64,000 nucleotides of DNA from AC-32 sp963766375 (GTDB taxonomy: Bacteria; Actinomycetota; Thermoleophilia; Gaiellales; Gaiellaceae). Numbering within the stretch: the stretch's first letter is position 1; every line of letters begins with the position of its first letter. The notes below the pieces were generated by a model that did not search any database, was not told where the DNA came from, and saw nothing but the letters and a program-made list of their open reading frames with translations. The stretch lies in the NCBI GenBank assembly GCA_963766375.1, contig CAVXZG010000019.1, positions 310,001-374,000 on the forward strand, written 5' to 3'. This document shows, one piece after another, positions 24,904-34,071 of the stretch. The position numbers and the translations under genes were made by a program.

Positions 24904-26793
24904 TCAGCCGGTGGCGGCGATGCTTCCCGGGCGCGCCGCCCGGCTTGGGCGTTGCGCAAGCGCGAGGCCCAGCGCGTCGAGCGAGCGGGCCAACGCCGAG
25001 CGCACGTGCCGCTGCAGGACGCGGGGAGTCCGGAGCACGACGAAGCCGACGAGCGCACTGTTCTCGCGCCGCAGCGGAAGCGCCACGTAGGCGCCGTCGC
25101 CGCCGCCGAGCTCGTGGGCCGGTGCGGTCAGGAGCTCGTCACGCGACTCAGCCTCCCGGACCAGCCAGCTCATCAGCGCTCGCTCCTGCGGAGCTTCGCC
25201 CTCTGAGAGCTCGAGCGAGCCGCCGAGGCCGTCCTCTTCCCAGCTCACGAGCCCGATCCAGTCGCTGCGAGTTGCCGTGGCGAGGACGCCGGCGAGCCGT
25301 TCGAAGACGAGATCGCGCCTGTCGTCGGCCAGTGCCGCCGCGAGCGTGTTCTTGAGCCGGTTCGAGCGGAAGCGTGCCCAGCCGCGCAGCAGCACTCCCG
25401 CCACGGCGAAGGCTCCGCCGAGCGCGGCGAGCCAGACCTGGTCGAGGCCGATCCCGGCGAGCCCGGCCACGAGGCCGCCCAGCGCGACGAGCTCGGGCCG
25501 CTCCTTGAGGTCGCGGGCGCCGGTGATGTCCGGAACGCGGTAGGGAGCAGCGGCTGCGCGCAGCTCTTCCTTTTCCTCCGGCGAGAGCGCCGTGTACGGG
25601 TCCTGGCCGCGCTGCACGGCGATGAACGCCTTGGCGACCGCCGGGTGGAATTGCGTGCCGATCTTGCTCTCGATCTCGGCCAGCGCCTCGTCGACGCTCA
25701 GGCCGGCGCGGTAGGGGCGGTCCGAGAGCATCGCGTCGAAGCTGTCGGCGAGGCTCAGGAAGTGGGAGGCCAGGGGCTGCTGCTCGGCTGGTAGGCCGTA
25801 GTAGCCCTTGCCGTCGAACCGCTCGTGGTGGAGCTCGACCGCGCGCGCTTCGGCCGCCGAGAGCTCGAAGCGCCGCAGCAGGCGCGCCGAGAGCCTCGGG
25901 GCGCGCCAGACCGTGCCCCATTGCTGAGGAGTCAGCTTCCCGGCCTTGCCGAGCACGGAGGCGTCCACCGCCACCTTGCCGAGGTCGTGCAGGCGCGCGG
26001 CCCAGCGCAGGCGGTCGATGTCGGTGTAGGGGAACCCGAGCGCTCGCGCGAGCTGGTCGACGTAGCCGGCCACACGGATCGAGTGCCGGTAGGTGTACGG
26101 GTCTCGCTCGTCCACGATGTTGGCGAAGGTCTCCAGGGCGTGCAGCGTCTCCTGGCGCGAGCGCCGCACGCGCGCATGCGCCTGGTTCACGGCGAGAGCG
26201 ACTGGAACGACCGCGAGCACGTTCCACGGGTGGTCGAGCGCGAAGAGCGCGAGGGTCGCCCCGAGCCCCGCCTCGGCCGCGGCGGCTGCGAAGTCGGGCT
26301 GGAGCACCTCGCCGCTGCCGATGAGCTGGAGTAGCCCGCGCGAGACGAGGAGGTAGACGAGCGCGAGCACGGTGAGAGGCACGAGATCGTCCGGCAGCGC
26401 GAGGTGGCCGCTGACCCCGCCGCCGAGGGCGAAGGCATAGCCGGCGGCGACCGAGGCGAGCGCGAACGCCGAGGCCTGGAAGGCCGCCGAGCGCCAGGAG
26501 CCGCGAATGAGGCGTGCGAGCAGCGCAGCCGCGCCGGCCACGAGGGCTCCGCGCCAGGGGCCGAGGACGATCACCGCGGCGAGGTCGACGCCGGAGGCGA
26601 CGCGGAAGACTCCCGGCCCGAGCGGCTCTCGGACGCGCGCGCTCTCCGGCTCCTCCAGCAACTCGGCCGCGAGCGCGGCGGCGCCGAACAGCGCCAGCGC
26701 CGTCAGGGGCCGGTCGACTGCATCGAGCGCTCCGGCCGCGGCCGCGCCGAGACCGGCCGCAATCGTCGCGAAGGCGAGGACGGAATACCGCAC
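24904..26793 (-). CDS. Membrane HD-GYP phosphodiesterase with C-terminal GAF-like domain
   Basis: 629 residues from GTG 26793. Several membrane helices fill residues 1-210 (MASE-like sensor). The HD-GYP domain follows: HSIRVAGYVDQLARALG, RLHDLGKVAVDASVL, ELHHERFDGKGYYG and LADSFDAMLSDRPYR. HD-GYP enzymes hydrolyse cyclic di-GMP; the GYP triad reads GYY here, a tolerated variant. Two further helices (about 440-475) and a GAF-like domain (DRRDLVFERLAGVLATATRSD onward) complete the protein. It sits convergent with dapA and divergent from RNase J. A second HD-GYP protein lies at 58593. Confidence 0.88.
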   Translation of the reverse strand: MRYSVLAFATIAAGLGAAAAGALDAVDRPLTALALFGAAALAAELLEEPESARVREPLGPGVFRVASGVDLAAVIVLGPWRGALVAGAAALLARLIRGSWRSAAFQASAFALASVAAGYAFALGGGVSGHLALPDDLVPLTVLALVYLLVSRGLLQLIGSGEVLQPDFAAAAAEAGLGATLALFALDHPWNVLAVVPVALAVNQAHARVRRSRQETLHALETFANIVDERDPYTYRHSIRVAGYVDQLARALGFPYTDIDRLRWAARLHDLGKVAVDASVLGKAGKLTPQQWGTVWRAPRLSARLLRRFELSAAEARAVELHHERFDGKGYYGLPAEQQPLASHFLSLADSFDAMLSDRPYRAGLSVDEALAEIESKIGTQFHPAVAKAFIAVQRGQDPYTALSPEEKEELRAAAAPYRVPDITGARDLKERPELVALGGLVAGLAGIGLDQVWLAALGGAFAVAGVLLRGWARFRSNRLKNTLAAALADDRRDLVFERLAGVLATATRSDWIGLVSWEEDGLGGSLELSEGEAPQERALMSWLVREAESRDELLTAPAHELGGGDGAYVALPLRRENSALVGFVVLRTPRVLQRHVRSALARSLDALGLALAQRPSRAARPGSIAATG

Positions 26794-26849
26794 GGATGCG
26801 TGTATCGGAACGGCGGCGGCCGCCGGGCTTAGCGGTGCGTTGCCAGGTC

Positions 26850-26855
26850 TACACT
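26850..26855 (+). promoter_or_regulatory. -10-like box TACACT six bases before RNase J ATG
   Basis: TACACT, then GCGCCG, then ATG 26862; no Shine-Dalgarno is present. The six-base word is identical to that before infB. Confidence 0.45.
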
Positions 26856-26861
26856 GCGCCG

Positions 26862-28520
26862 ATGCCAGGAAGCACCCGAATCATCCCGCTCGGCGGCCTC
26901 GGCGAGGTCGGCAAGAACACGACCGTCTTCGAAGCCGACGGGGAGGCGATCGTCGTCGACGCGGGCCTCGCGTTCCCCCGCGACGAGCACCTCGGAGTCG
27001 ACCTGATCCTGCCCGACTTCACGTATCTGACCAACCTGGACAAGCCGATCCGTGCCGTGCTCCTGACGCACGGTCACGAGGATCACGTCGGCTCGCTTCC
27101 GTACCTCCTCCGCCAGGCGCGCGTGCAAGAGGTCTGGGCGACGCGGCTCACGCTCGGGCTGATCAAGTCGAAGCTCGACGAGCACGGCCTGCTGCGCTCC
27201 ACGGAGCTCAAGGAAGCAGATCCCGACGGCGAGCCGGTTCAGCTCGGGCCGTTCCGCGCGGAGTTCATCCGCGTCGCGCACTCGATCCCCGACGCGGTCG
27301 CGATCGTGCTCGAGACCCCGGGCGGCCGCATCGTGCACACGGGCGACTACAAGATGGACCACACCCCGGTGGACGGCCTGCGCACCGACGTCGGCCGCCT
27401 GGCGGAGGTCGGCAACCGCGGCGTCGACCTGCTGCTCGGTGACTCGACGAACGCCGAGCGGCCGGGAGTGACCGGCTCGGAGCGGCTCGTCGGCGAGGCC
27501 TTCCGGCAACTGATTCCCCCGCGTGAGGGCCGCATCCTCGTCGCGTCCTTCGCCTCCAACGTCCACCGCATGCAGCAGGCGATCGACGTCGCCGTGGACG
27601 TGGGCCGCAAGGTCTGCGTGGTCGGGCGCTCGATGCGCAAGAACATCAACATCGCGCGGAACCTCGGCTACATCGAGGTGCCCGAGGACGTGCTGATCCA
27701 GCCGAAGGAGCTGGACGACTACGGCCGCGGCGACGTGCTCATTCTCTGCACGGGCAGCCAGGGCGAGCCGCTCTCGGCGCTGGTGCGGATCGCGTACAAC
27801 GACCACCCGGCGATCAAGGTCGAGGCGGGGGACACGGTGATCATCTCGGCCAAGCCGGTGCCGGGGAACGAGCTGAAGGTGCACGACGCGATCAACGAGC
27901 TCGCGCGCTCCGGCGCCGAGGTCCTGCACCAGGAAGTCGCGCCCGTGCACGTCTCCGGCCACGGCAACGCCGAGGAGCTCCGCCTGATGCTCGGCCTCGT
28001 TCGGCCGAAGTCGGTCATGCCGGTGCACGGCGAGTTCCGGATGCTGGCGGCCCACGCGCGCCTGGCCATCGAGAGCGGGGTTCCGGAGAATCGGATCGTC
28101 CTCGCCGAGAACGGCTCGGTGGTGGAGCTCGACGAGTCCGGTGCCTACCTGACCGGCAAGGTCGACTCCGGAGTGACCTTCGTGGACGGCCTCGGCGTCG
28201 GCGACGTGCAGGACGTGGCGCTGCGCGACCGGCGCCACCTCTCCGAGGACGGCGTCCTGATCGTCGTGGCGACGCTGACCGGGCAGAACGGCTCCGTGGC
28301 CGGCCAGCCCGAGCTGATCGCGCGCGGGTTCGCCGAGCCGGGCGAGCCGCTGCTCGAGGAGATGCGCGAAGAGGCCCAGCGCGTGCTCGACGGCCTGATC
28401 AAGGACAACGTGACCGAGATCAAGCTCCTCCAGGAGCACCTGCACGACGGCCTCGGGCAGCTGATCTACGACCGCACGGGTCGACGCCCGATGATTCTTC
28501 CCGTAGTAGTCGAAGTATGA
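26862..28520 (+). CDS. rnj: Ribonuclease J
   Basis: 552 residues from ATG 26862. Metallo-beta-lactamase/beta-CASP nuclease with 5'-3' exo- and endonuclease activity. Opening IIPLGGLGEVGKNTTVFE; zinc motif LTHGHEDHVGSLPYLL; HTGDYKMDHTPVDG; GDSTNAERPG; beta-CASP motifs VASFASNVHRMQQ, CTGSQGEPLSAL and HVSGHGNAEELRLML. The C-terminal domain QRVLDGLIKDNVTEIKLLQEHLHDGLGQLIYDRTGRRPMI is complete. Longer upstream frames have no family similarity. Confidence 0.97.
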   Translation: MPGSTRIIPLGGLGEVGKNTTVFEADGEAIVVDAGLAFPRDEHLGVDLILPDFTYLTNLDKPIRAVLLTHGHEDHVGSLPYLLRQARVQEVWATRLTLGLIKSKLDEHGLLRSTELKEADPDGEPVQLGPFRAEFIRVAHSIPDAVAIVLETPGGRIVHTGDYKMDHTPVDGLRTDVGRLAEVGNRGVDLLLGDSTNAERPGVTGSERLVGEAFRQLIPPREGRILVASFASNVHRMQQAIDVAVDVGRKVCVVGRSMRKNINIARNLGYIEVPEDVLIQPKELDDYGRGDVLILCTGSQGEPLSALVRIAYNDHPAIKVEAGDTVIISAKPVPGNELKVHDAINELARSGAEVLHQEVAPVHVSGHGNAEELRLMLGLVRPKSVMPVHGEFRMLAAHARLAIESGVPENRIVLAENGSVVELDESGAYLTGKVDSGVTFVDGLGVGDVQDVALRDRRHLSEDGVLIVVATLTGQNGSVAGQPELIARGFAEPGEPLLEEMREEAQRVLDGLIKDNVTEIKLLQEHLHDGLGQLIYDRTGRRPMILPVVVEV

Positions 28521-28559
28521 GCACTACGCAGGGCAGAGCCCGGGTGGGCAGACGTTCTC

Positions 28560-29073
28560 GTGGACTACGCCGCCGACATCGACACCGCCGAGCGCCTGAT
28601 CCGGCAGCTGATCGCGGCCCAGGTCTCCTCCCTCGCGTTCTGCCGGCTGCTCGAGCGCTGGAACCGCGGCGACGCGGCGCCGTCGACTGCGGGCGGCCGC
28701 CAGGCGGCACTGCGCCGCGCGGCGGATCGGGCCGAGACGGCGCTCGTCGGGCTCGAGGATCCGCTCGGCCGCTACCTGCTCGAGCTCGAGCCGGAACGAG
28801 CGGAGGGCCGGTCGTGGTACGGCGCACCCGGGGCGGCCGAGCTGCTCGAATGGGCGCCGGTGTCTGTACCGCGCGGGCGTGAGCTCCTCGCCGGTGCGCG
28901 TCGCCCAGGCATACCTCGAGCTCGCCGTCTTCCTGCGGGCCCTGGCGGGCCTCGGCGACGCGGCGCGAATCCGCTCCGCGCCCGACCGCTCGTCCCTCTG
29001 GGCCGGCCTCTTCGACCTGCGCGAGAACCTCCTCGGCCGTGCGGTCGAGGACCTGCGCGCCATTGCGGCCTGA
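28560..29073 (+). CDS. Hypothetical helical protein (frameshifted)
   Basis: GTG 28560 opens MDYAADIDTAERLIRQLIAA, then a helical region with LLERWNRGD and LGRYLLELEP. Near 28870 the frame breaks and continues SSSPVRVAQAYLELAVFLRALAG and LWAGLFDLRENLLGRAVEDL to TGA 29071-29073. About 170 residues, all alpha, no signal peptide and no motif I recognise. It is 39 bases after RNase J and abuts the sugar kinase gene. Confidence 0.5.
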
Positions 29074-29877
29074 AGCTCACGCGTCTGTGGCTCGGTCAAC
29101 CTCGACCTGTCGCGCGCGCCGAGCGCTGCCCGGCCGGGCGAGACGCTTACCGACGCCACGTTCGAGCGCTTTCCCGGCGGGAAGGGCGCGAACCAGGCCG
29201 TGGCGGCGGCCCGGCTCGGCGCGGCGGTGACGTTCGTCGGCAGCGTGGGCGCGGACGATTTCGCCGAGGAGGCTCTGCAGGGCCTGCGCGAGGCGCGCGT
29301 GCGGACGGTACTTCGAGAAGGAGGGCCGACGGGCGTGGCGTTGATCATCGTGGACGCGCGAGGCGAGAACCAGATCGTCGTCGCCCCGGGTGCCAACTCC
29401 GAGCTGCGCGAGCCACAGGTAGGCGGGGCGGTGCTGGCCCAGCTCGAGATTCCCGTGGATGCCGTCGAGGCCGCCGCGCGCGGGGCGGAGCGCTTCTTCC
29501 TGAATGCTGCGCCCGCGCGGCCGCTGCCGGCGGAGCTGGTACGAGCCGCCGAGCTCGTGGTGGTCAACCGCTACGAGCTCGAGGCGCTGCCGGAGACCCC
29601 GAGGCTGACCGCGCTGACCTTAGGCGAAGAAGGCGCGGTCCTGCTCGAGGGCGGCAGCGAGGTTGCTCGGGCCGAGCCACCTCGCGTGCAGGCCGTGGAC
29701 GGAACCGCCGCCGGCGATGCCTTCACTGCGTGTCTGGTCGTCTCGAGGCTCGAAGGCAGGGAGTGGGGGGAGGCGCTGCGCCGGGCCTGCGCCGCCGGAG
29801 CGCTCGCGGCCTCACGTCCCGGTGCGCAGCCCTCACTCCCGTCCGCGGACGAAGTCGATGCGATGCTCAGCTCATGA
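29070..29877 (+). CDS. rbsK: PfkB-family sugar kinase, ribokinase-like (one frameshift)
   Basis: After correcting one extra C near 29083 the N-terminus reads KLTVCGSVNLDLSRA and PGETLTDATFERFPGGKGANQAVAAARLGA, the first PfkB signature. The body has FVGSVGADDFAEEALQGL, VALIIVDARGENQIVVAPGAN and the second signature VDGTAAGDAFTAC with the catalytic Asp. The start is unclear: CTG 29070 overlaps the upstream TGA, and an ATG may have been lost. Ribokinase phosphorylates ribose released by the nucleoside hydrolase encoded next, with a 4-base overlap. Other sugars are possible. Confidence 0.82.
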
Positions 29878-30785
29878 CCACGCCGATCCTGCTCGACTGC
29901 GACCCCGGTCATGACGACGCGATCGCGCTGTTGCTCGCGCTCGCGAGCCCGGAGGTCGAGCTGCTGGGCGTGACCACGGTCGCCGGCAACCAGACGTTGG
30001 ACAAGACGACCGCGAACGCGATCCGCGTGCTGGAGCTCGTGGGCAGGGGAGACGTGCCGGTCGCAGCCGGTGCCGAGCGTCCGCTCGTCCGCGAGCGCTC
30101 CGTCGCCGCCAACGTGCACGGCGAGACCGGGCTCGACGGGCCGGACCTGCCGCCGCCGCAAGCGGCTCCGGAGGGCGAGCACGCGGTCGACTTCCTCGCG
30201 GGGCGCATCGCCGGAACGACGCTCGTCGCCACCGGCCCGCTCACGAACATCGCGCTCCTGCTCGCGCGTCATCCGGGGGCGAAGCCAGAACGCCTCGTGC
30301 TGATGGGCGGCGCGATTGCCGAGGGCAACGTCACCCCCGCGGCCGAATTCAACATCTGGGCCGACCCGGAAGCGGCTGCGCGGGTCTTCTCCAGCGGTTT
30401 GGACGTGACGATGGTCGGCCTCGACGTGACGCACCGCGCGCTGCTGAGCCGGGCGCACGCGGAACAGCTGCGGGGCGCCGGTCGCGTCGGTCGCTTCGTC
30501 GCCGAGCTGCTCGACTTCTACGGCATCTTCCACCGGGAGATCTACGGGTTCGACGGCTCGCCGGTCCACGACGCGGTCGCCGTCGCCCAGGTGATCCGCC
30601 CCGAGCTGCTCGAGCTGGAGCGGCTCAACGTCCAGGTCGACTGCGAGTCGTCGCTCTGCCGCGGGCGCACCGTCGTGGACGTCTGGCGCCGCACCGGCCT
30701 GGAGCCGAACGCGAGCGTCGCCGTCGGGATCGACTCCGAAGCGTTCCTCGACCTGTTGCTCGAGCGGCTCGCGAAGCTAGGGTAA
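29874..30785 (+). CDS. Inosine-uridine preferring nucleoside hydrolase
   Basis: 303 residues from ATG 29874. The calcium-binding motif DCDPGHDDAIALLLAL and TVAGNQTLDKT are diagnostic; VATGPLTNIALLL, VLMGGAIAEGNVTPAAEFNIWADPEAA and the C-terminal SPVHDAVAVAQVI with the second Asp ligand follow. It splits nucleosides into base plus ribose. With the kinase upstream it forms a ribonucleoside salvage pair that could use substrates imported by the BMP transporter at 36363-41450. Base specificity cannot be read from sequence. Confidence 0.92.
   Translation: MTTPILLDCDPGHDDAIALLLALASPEVELLGVTTVAGNQTLDKTTANAIRVLELVGRGDVPVAAGAERPLVRERSVAANVHGETGLDGPDLPPPQAAPEGEHAVDFLAGRIAGTTLVATGPLTNIALLLARHPGAKPERLVLMGGAIAEGNVTPAAEFNIWADPEAAARVFSSGLDVTMVGLDVTHRALLSRAHAEQLRGAGRVGRFVAELLDFYGIFHREIYGFDGSPVHDAVAVAQVIRPELLELERLNVQVDCESSLCRGRTVVDVWRRTGLEPNASVAVGIDSEAFLDLLLERLAKLG
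30778..30783 (+). promoter_or_regulatory. -10-like box TAGGGT six bases before GTG 30790
   Basis: TAGGGT overlaps the end of the nucleoside hydrolase gene; AACGGG separates it from GTG 30790. Confidence 0.35.
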
Positions 30786-30789
30786 CGGG

Positions 30790-31188
30790 GTGGTGGCCGA
30801 GATCTGGACCTACCTGATCCCCGTTTTCATCCTCGGGGGCCTGCTGTTCCTGCTGATCGTGCTGAACGTGCTCGCCCGGGTGCAGGGCGGGCGCTACGTC
30901 AGGCCGATCGGTCAGGCGATGATGAAGGTGCCGATCCTGAAGCGCTACCTGCAGAAGGCATCGAAAGCGTCGCTCGAGCGGCAGAACCCCGAGCTCGCGA
31001 GCGCGATCTCCAAGCTGGAGCGCAGCGGCGTCCAGCACGACCCGCAGCGCGCCCAGGCCGCGCTTTCCCGGCTCAGTGCCGCGGAGCGCAAGGCCTGGCT
31101 CGACGCCGCAGGCCAGCAAGGGGCGATTCCCGAGCCGATGAACCGCCAGCAGCGCCGCCAGCAGGCGAAGCTCAAGAAGAACCGCTAA
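30790..31188 (+). CDS. Single-pass membrane protein of unknown function
   Basis: 132 residues. One membrane helix (about 5-30, IWTYLIPVFILGGLLFLLIV) is followed by a charged cytoplasmic part with two predicted helices and a very basic end (NRQQRRQQAKLKKNR). The MNRQQRRQQAKLKK tail is typical of small actinobacterial membrane proteins whose role is not known. It may bind nucleic acid or phospholipid through the tail. Intact. Confidence 0.7.
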   Translation: MVAEIWTYLIPVFILGGLLFLLIVLNVLARVQGGRYVRPIGQAMMKVPILKRYLQKASKASLERQNPELASAISKLERSGVQHDPQRAQAALSRLSAAERKAWLDAAGQQGAIPEPMNRQQRRQQAKLKKNR

Positions 31189-31221
31189 TACCCGCTGCAA
31201 TTTCTCGATCAAGCTCCGCCG

Positions 31222-31257
31222 CGTTGACGGCGTCATAGCTCCCGACACTCGTCAACG
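31222..31257. promoter_or_regulatory. Inverted repeat upstream of peptide-binding protein
   Basis: CGTTGACG (31222-31229) and CGTCAACG (31250-31257), 8 bp perfect with a 20-base centre. It could be an operator for the SBP gene; the LysR product at 33083 is the nearest candidate regulator. Confidence 0.35.
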
Positions 31258-31290
31258 TGCGGGCCGCCTCGCGGTCCTGAAAGGAGCTCC

Positions 31291-32929
31291 ATGGACGGCA
31301 GGTCACATGCGCCGAGAATCCTCATCTCGGCGATCCTGGTGGTCGCCGGCACGCTGTTGTTGCTGGCCGCCGCGCTGGCCAGGCCGGCGCACAGCGCGCC
31401 CGCCGCGAAGAGCAGGCGGCACGCTGCGGGTCAATCTCTCGACCACGGACGTGCAGTACACGGATCCGTCGCTCGAATACGAAAGCACGGGCTGGCAGGT
31501 CGAGTACGCCACCGCGCTCAAGCTGCTGAACTGGAAAGAGACGAAGGCACAGCTGTTTCCCGAAGCGGCCACGTCGTTTCCACTGGTCGCGGCTGGTGGG
31601 AAGCGCTACACCTTCCACATCCGGCCGGGGCAGAGGCTGAGCAACGGCGAGAAGGTGACGGCGAGGAACTTCCAGTACGCCTTCCAGCGAGCGGTCAACG
31701 CGAGGATGAACTCGCCGGCCGCAGCGTTTCTCTCAGACCTCGGCGTCGGTTCGCACCACCGGCAAGCTCACGCTCGTGATCTCGCTGAAGCGGGCGCGGC
31801 CCGATTTCGCCTCGATCGTCTCGATGCCGTTCTTCCAGGCGATCTCGCTGAAGACGCCGATGGATCCGGCCGGAGTGAAGACGCCTCCCTCGGGCGGGCC
31901 GTACTACATCTCCGCCCGCGACGTGGGGCGGAGCATCGTGCTCAGCCGGAACAAGTACTACAAGGGCAACGCGGCCGCACAATCCCAACCTGATCTCGAT
32001 CAGCGTGAACACGAACCTGGACACGAGCCTGCTGCAGGTCGCAGTCGAACGCGAGGGACTACGACATGTTCGGCGTCCCGCCGACCGCGCACGTCAACCT
32101 GCACAACCGCTATCCCAAGCAGTACCACGTCAAGCCGGGCGTGATCACGGACTTCCTGACCATGAACACGACCTATGGCTCGGCCGGCGAAGGAATCAAG
32201 GGCCACTCCTGCTTCAACGGGAACGCAGGGCTCGGTCCGCGGACTCGCCGCGCCGTCAACTACGTCGTGAACCGGCCTGCCGCGCTCGCGCAGCGCGGCG
32301 CGTTCGCGGGAACGCCGACGAACCAGATCCTCCCGCCGACGATGCCGGGGTTCCAGAACTGGAGGAAGGAGATCGGCTACCCGACCGGCCGGCCGAACGT
32401 CTCGAAGGCCCGCTCGCTGCGGCCGAAGCACTGCAACATCGTGATGTACGCGGCGACGAGCCCGACCTCGATCGCGATCGCGCAGCTGGTCAAGAACGAC
32501 CTCTCGAACATCGGCATGAACACGACCATCAGGACGTTCCCCTTCGCCGTCCGGATCGCGAAGGAGGGCCACCGCGGTGAGCCCTACGATCTCGATCTCC
32601 AGGCCTGGGGTGCGGACTACCCCGACCCGGTCGACTTCATCGACATCCTGCTCGACGGCCGCAACATCCAGGCCGAGAACAACAACGACAACTCGTACTT
32701 CAACCACGCGGGGTTCAACAACCGGATGCGTGACGCAGGTCGCATCTCGAACCTCTCCAAGCGCTACGCCGCGTGGGCTGCGATCGACCGCGACGTGATG
32801 AAGCAGCAGGCTCCCCTTGCGCCGCTCTTCTTCCGCACGGTCAGGGAGTTCACGTCGAAGCGTGTCGGCTGCTACTCGTACCAGCCGATCTACGCGGTCA
32901 TGAACTTCAACGCCGTTTGTCTCAAGTAG
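31291..32929 (+). CDS. Extracellular solute-binding protein family 5 (DppA/OppA-like; frameshifted)
   Basis: Start ATG 31291 after AAAGGAG. Signal peptide ILISAILVVAGTLLLLAAAL. Corrected order of pieces: GGTLRVNLSTTDVQYTDPSL, YTFHIRPGQRLSNGEKVTAR, FQYAFQRAVNARM, KLTLVISLKRARPDF, GGPYYISARDVGRSIVLSRN, TRRAVNYVVNRPAAL, LDLQAWGADYPDPVDF and APLFFRTVREFTSKRVGCYS. This is the SBP_bac_5 fold that binds peptides or similar solutes outside the membrane. Breaks lie near 31415, 31745, 31978 and 32050. No Dpp/Opp permease or ATPase is adjacent, so it is an orphan receptor. Confidence 0.85.
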
Positions 32930-32942
32930 GCAGGCGATGACG

Positions 32943-32982
32943 GGTGAGGCGCCGGTCCGGTGACTCCTATCGGCGCCTCACC
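32943..32982 (+). terminator. Hairpin after the solute-binding protein
   Basis: GGTGAGGCGCC (32943-32953) pairs with GGCGCCTCACC (32972-32982), 11 bp with an 18-base loop, followed by a weakly U-rich stretch. Confidence 0.65.
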
Positions 32983-33082
32983 TGCTTCAAGTTTCGCTAA
33001 CGACCGCGGCGGAGTCACGTCTAAGGGAGCAGCGCCTTCTGGGAGGAGTACCCGAGATCGAGGGACCGGTGTAGAGCCTGCG

Positions 33083-34027
33083 ATGCCTGCGGCGGTCGCA
33101 GCAGTAGCTGACAGCTCGTGGCTCGGAGTCGAGCTGCGACATCTCGTCGCGCTGCGGGCGGTCGCCCAGGAGCAGTCGTTCAAGGGAGCGGCACGGCGCC
33201 TCGGGTACAGCCAGTCCGCCGTAAGCCAGCAGATCGCGATGCTCGAGCGGCTCGTCGGGCAGACGCTCCTGGAGCGGTCTACCGGCGGACGCGCTGTCTC
33301 GCTCACCGCGGCCGGGAGCCTGCTCCTGAAGCACGCCGAGGCGATCTCCGCCCGCATCACGACAGCGAAGGCCGAGATGGACGCGCTCGCGATCGGGAGG
33401 ACGGGCGTCGTCCGGCTGGGCGCCTTCCAGACCGCAGGCGCCAAGATCCTCCCGGAGACGCTCAAGCTGCTTCTGGCCCAGCGGCCCGGCGTCTCGGTCG
33501 ACCTGCGCGAGTCGATCTCCGACCTCGAGCACCTGGAGCAGCTCGAGGGCGGCCTGCTCGACCTGATCTTCGCCGTGCTGCCGCTCCCGGAGGGGCCGTT
33601 CGAATGGGCGGAGCTCGTGACCGACCCCTTCACCGCCCTGGTGTCGGCCCGGTCGCCGCTGGCCGAGCGCACCGAGATCTCGCTCGAGGAGCTCGGCCGG
33701 GAGCCGCTGGTCTGCTTCCGCAGCTGCCGGATCACCCAGATCGCCCTCGACGACCTGCGGGCGCAGGGAATCGAGCCGACGATCGTCTTCCGCTCTGACC
33801 AGAACGAGGTCATCCAGGGAGCCGTCGCGTCCGACGTGGCCACCGCTTTCCTGCCGAGCCTCTCCGCCGACGAGCGTGATCCGCGCACGCGCCTGTTGCG
33901 GCTCGCCCCCGAGGTGCCACCGCGCGTGATTGCCGCGGCCTGGCGCTCCGACCGCGCGCTGGGACCGCAAGCGGCGGCTCTGGTGGACGCGGCGCGAGCC
34001 GTCTGCCGCGACCTGGCCCGCGGCTAG
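33083..34027 (+). CDS. LysR-family transcriptional regulator
   Basis: About 314 residues from ATG 33083 (an upstream GTG is possible). The winged helix at residues 14-72 has LRHLVALRAVAQEQSFKGAA, RRLGYSQSAVSQQIAMLERL and GQTLLERSTGGRAVSLT. A LysR substrate domain follows with VVRLGAFQTAGAKILPETL and GLLDLIFAVLPLPEGPFEW. The effector is unknown. It follows the orphan SBP gene in the same direction and may regulate it or the ftsK region. It is intact although its neighbours are broken. Confidence 0.92.
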   Translation: MPAAVAAVADSSWLGVELRHLVALRAVAQEQSFKGAARRLGYSQSAVSQQIAMLERLVGQTLLERSTGGRAVSLTAAGSLLLKHAEAISARITTAKAEMDALAIGRTGVVRLGAFQTAGAKILPETLKLLLAQRPGVSVDLRESISDLEHLEQLEGGLLDLIFAVLPLPEGPFEWAELVTDPFTALVSARSPLAERTEISLEELGREPLVCFRSCRITQIALDDLRAQGIEPTIVFRSDQNEVIQGAVASDVATAFLPSLSADERDPRTRLLRLAPEVPPRVIAAAWRSDRALGPQAAALVDAARAVCRDLARG

Positions 34028-34071
34028 CTCCGGCAGAGGGAAAGGCCCACCCGGCGTCGAAGCAGCGCACG

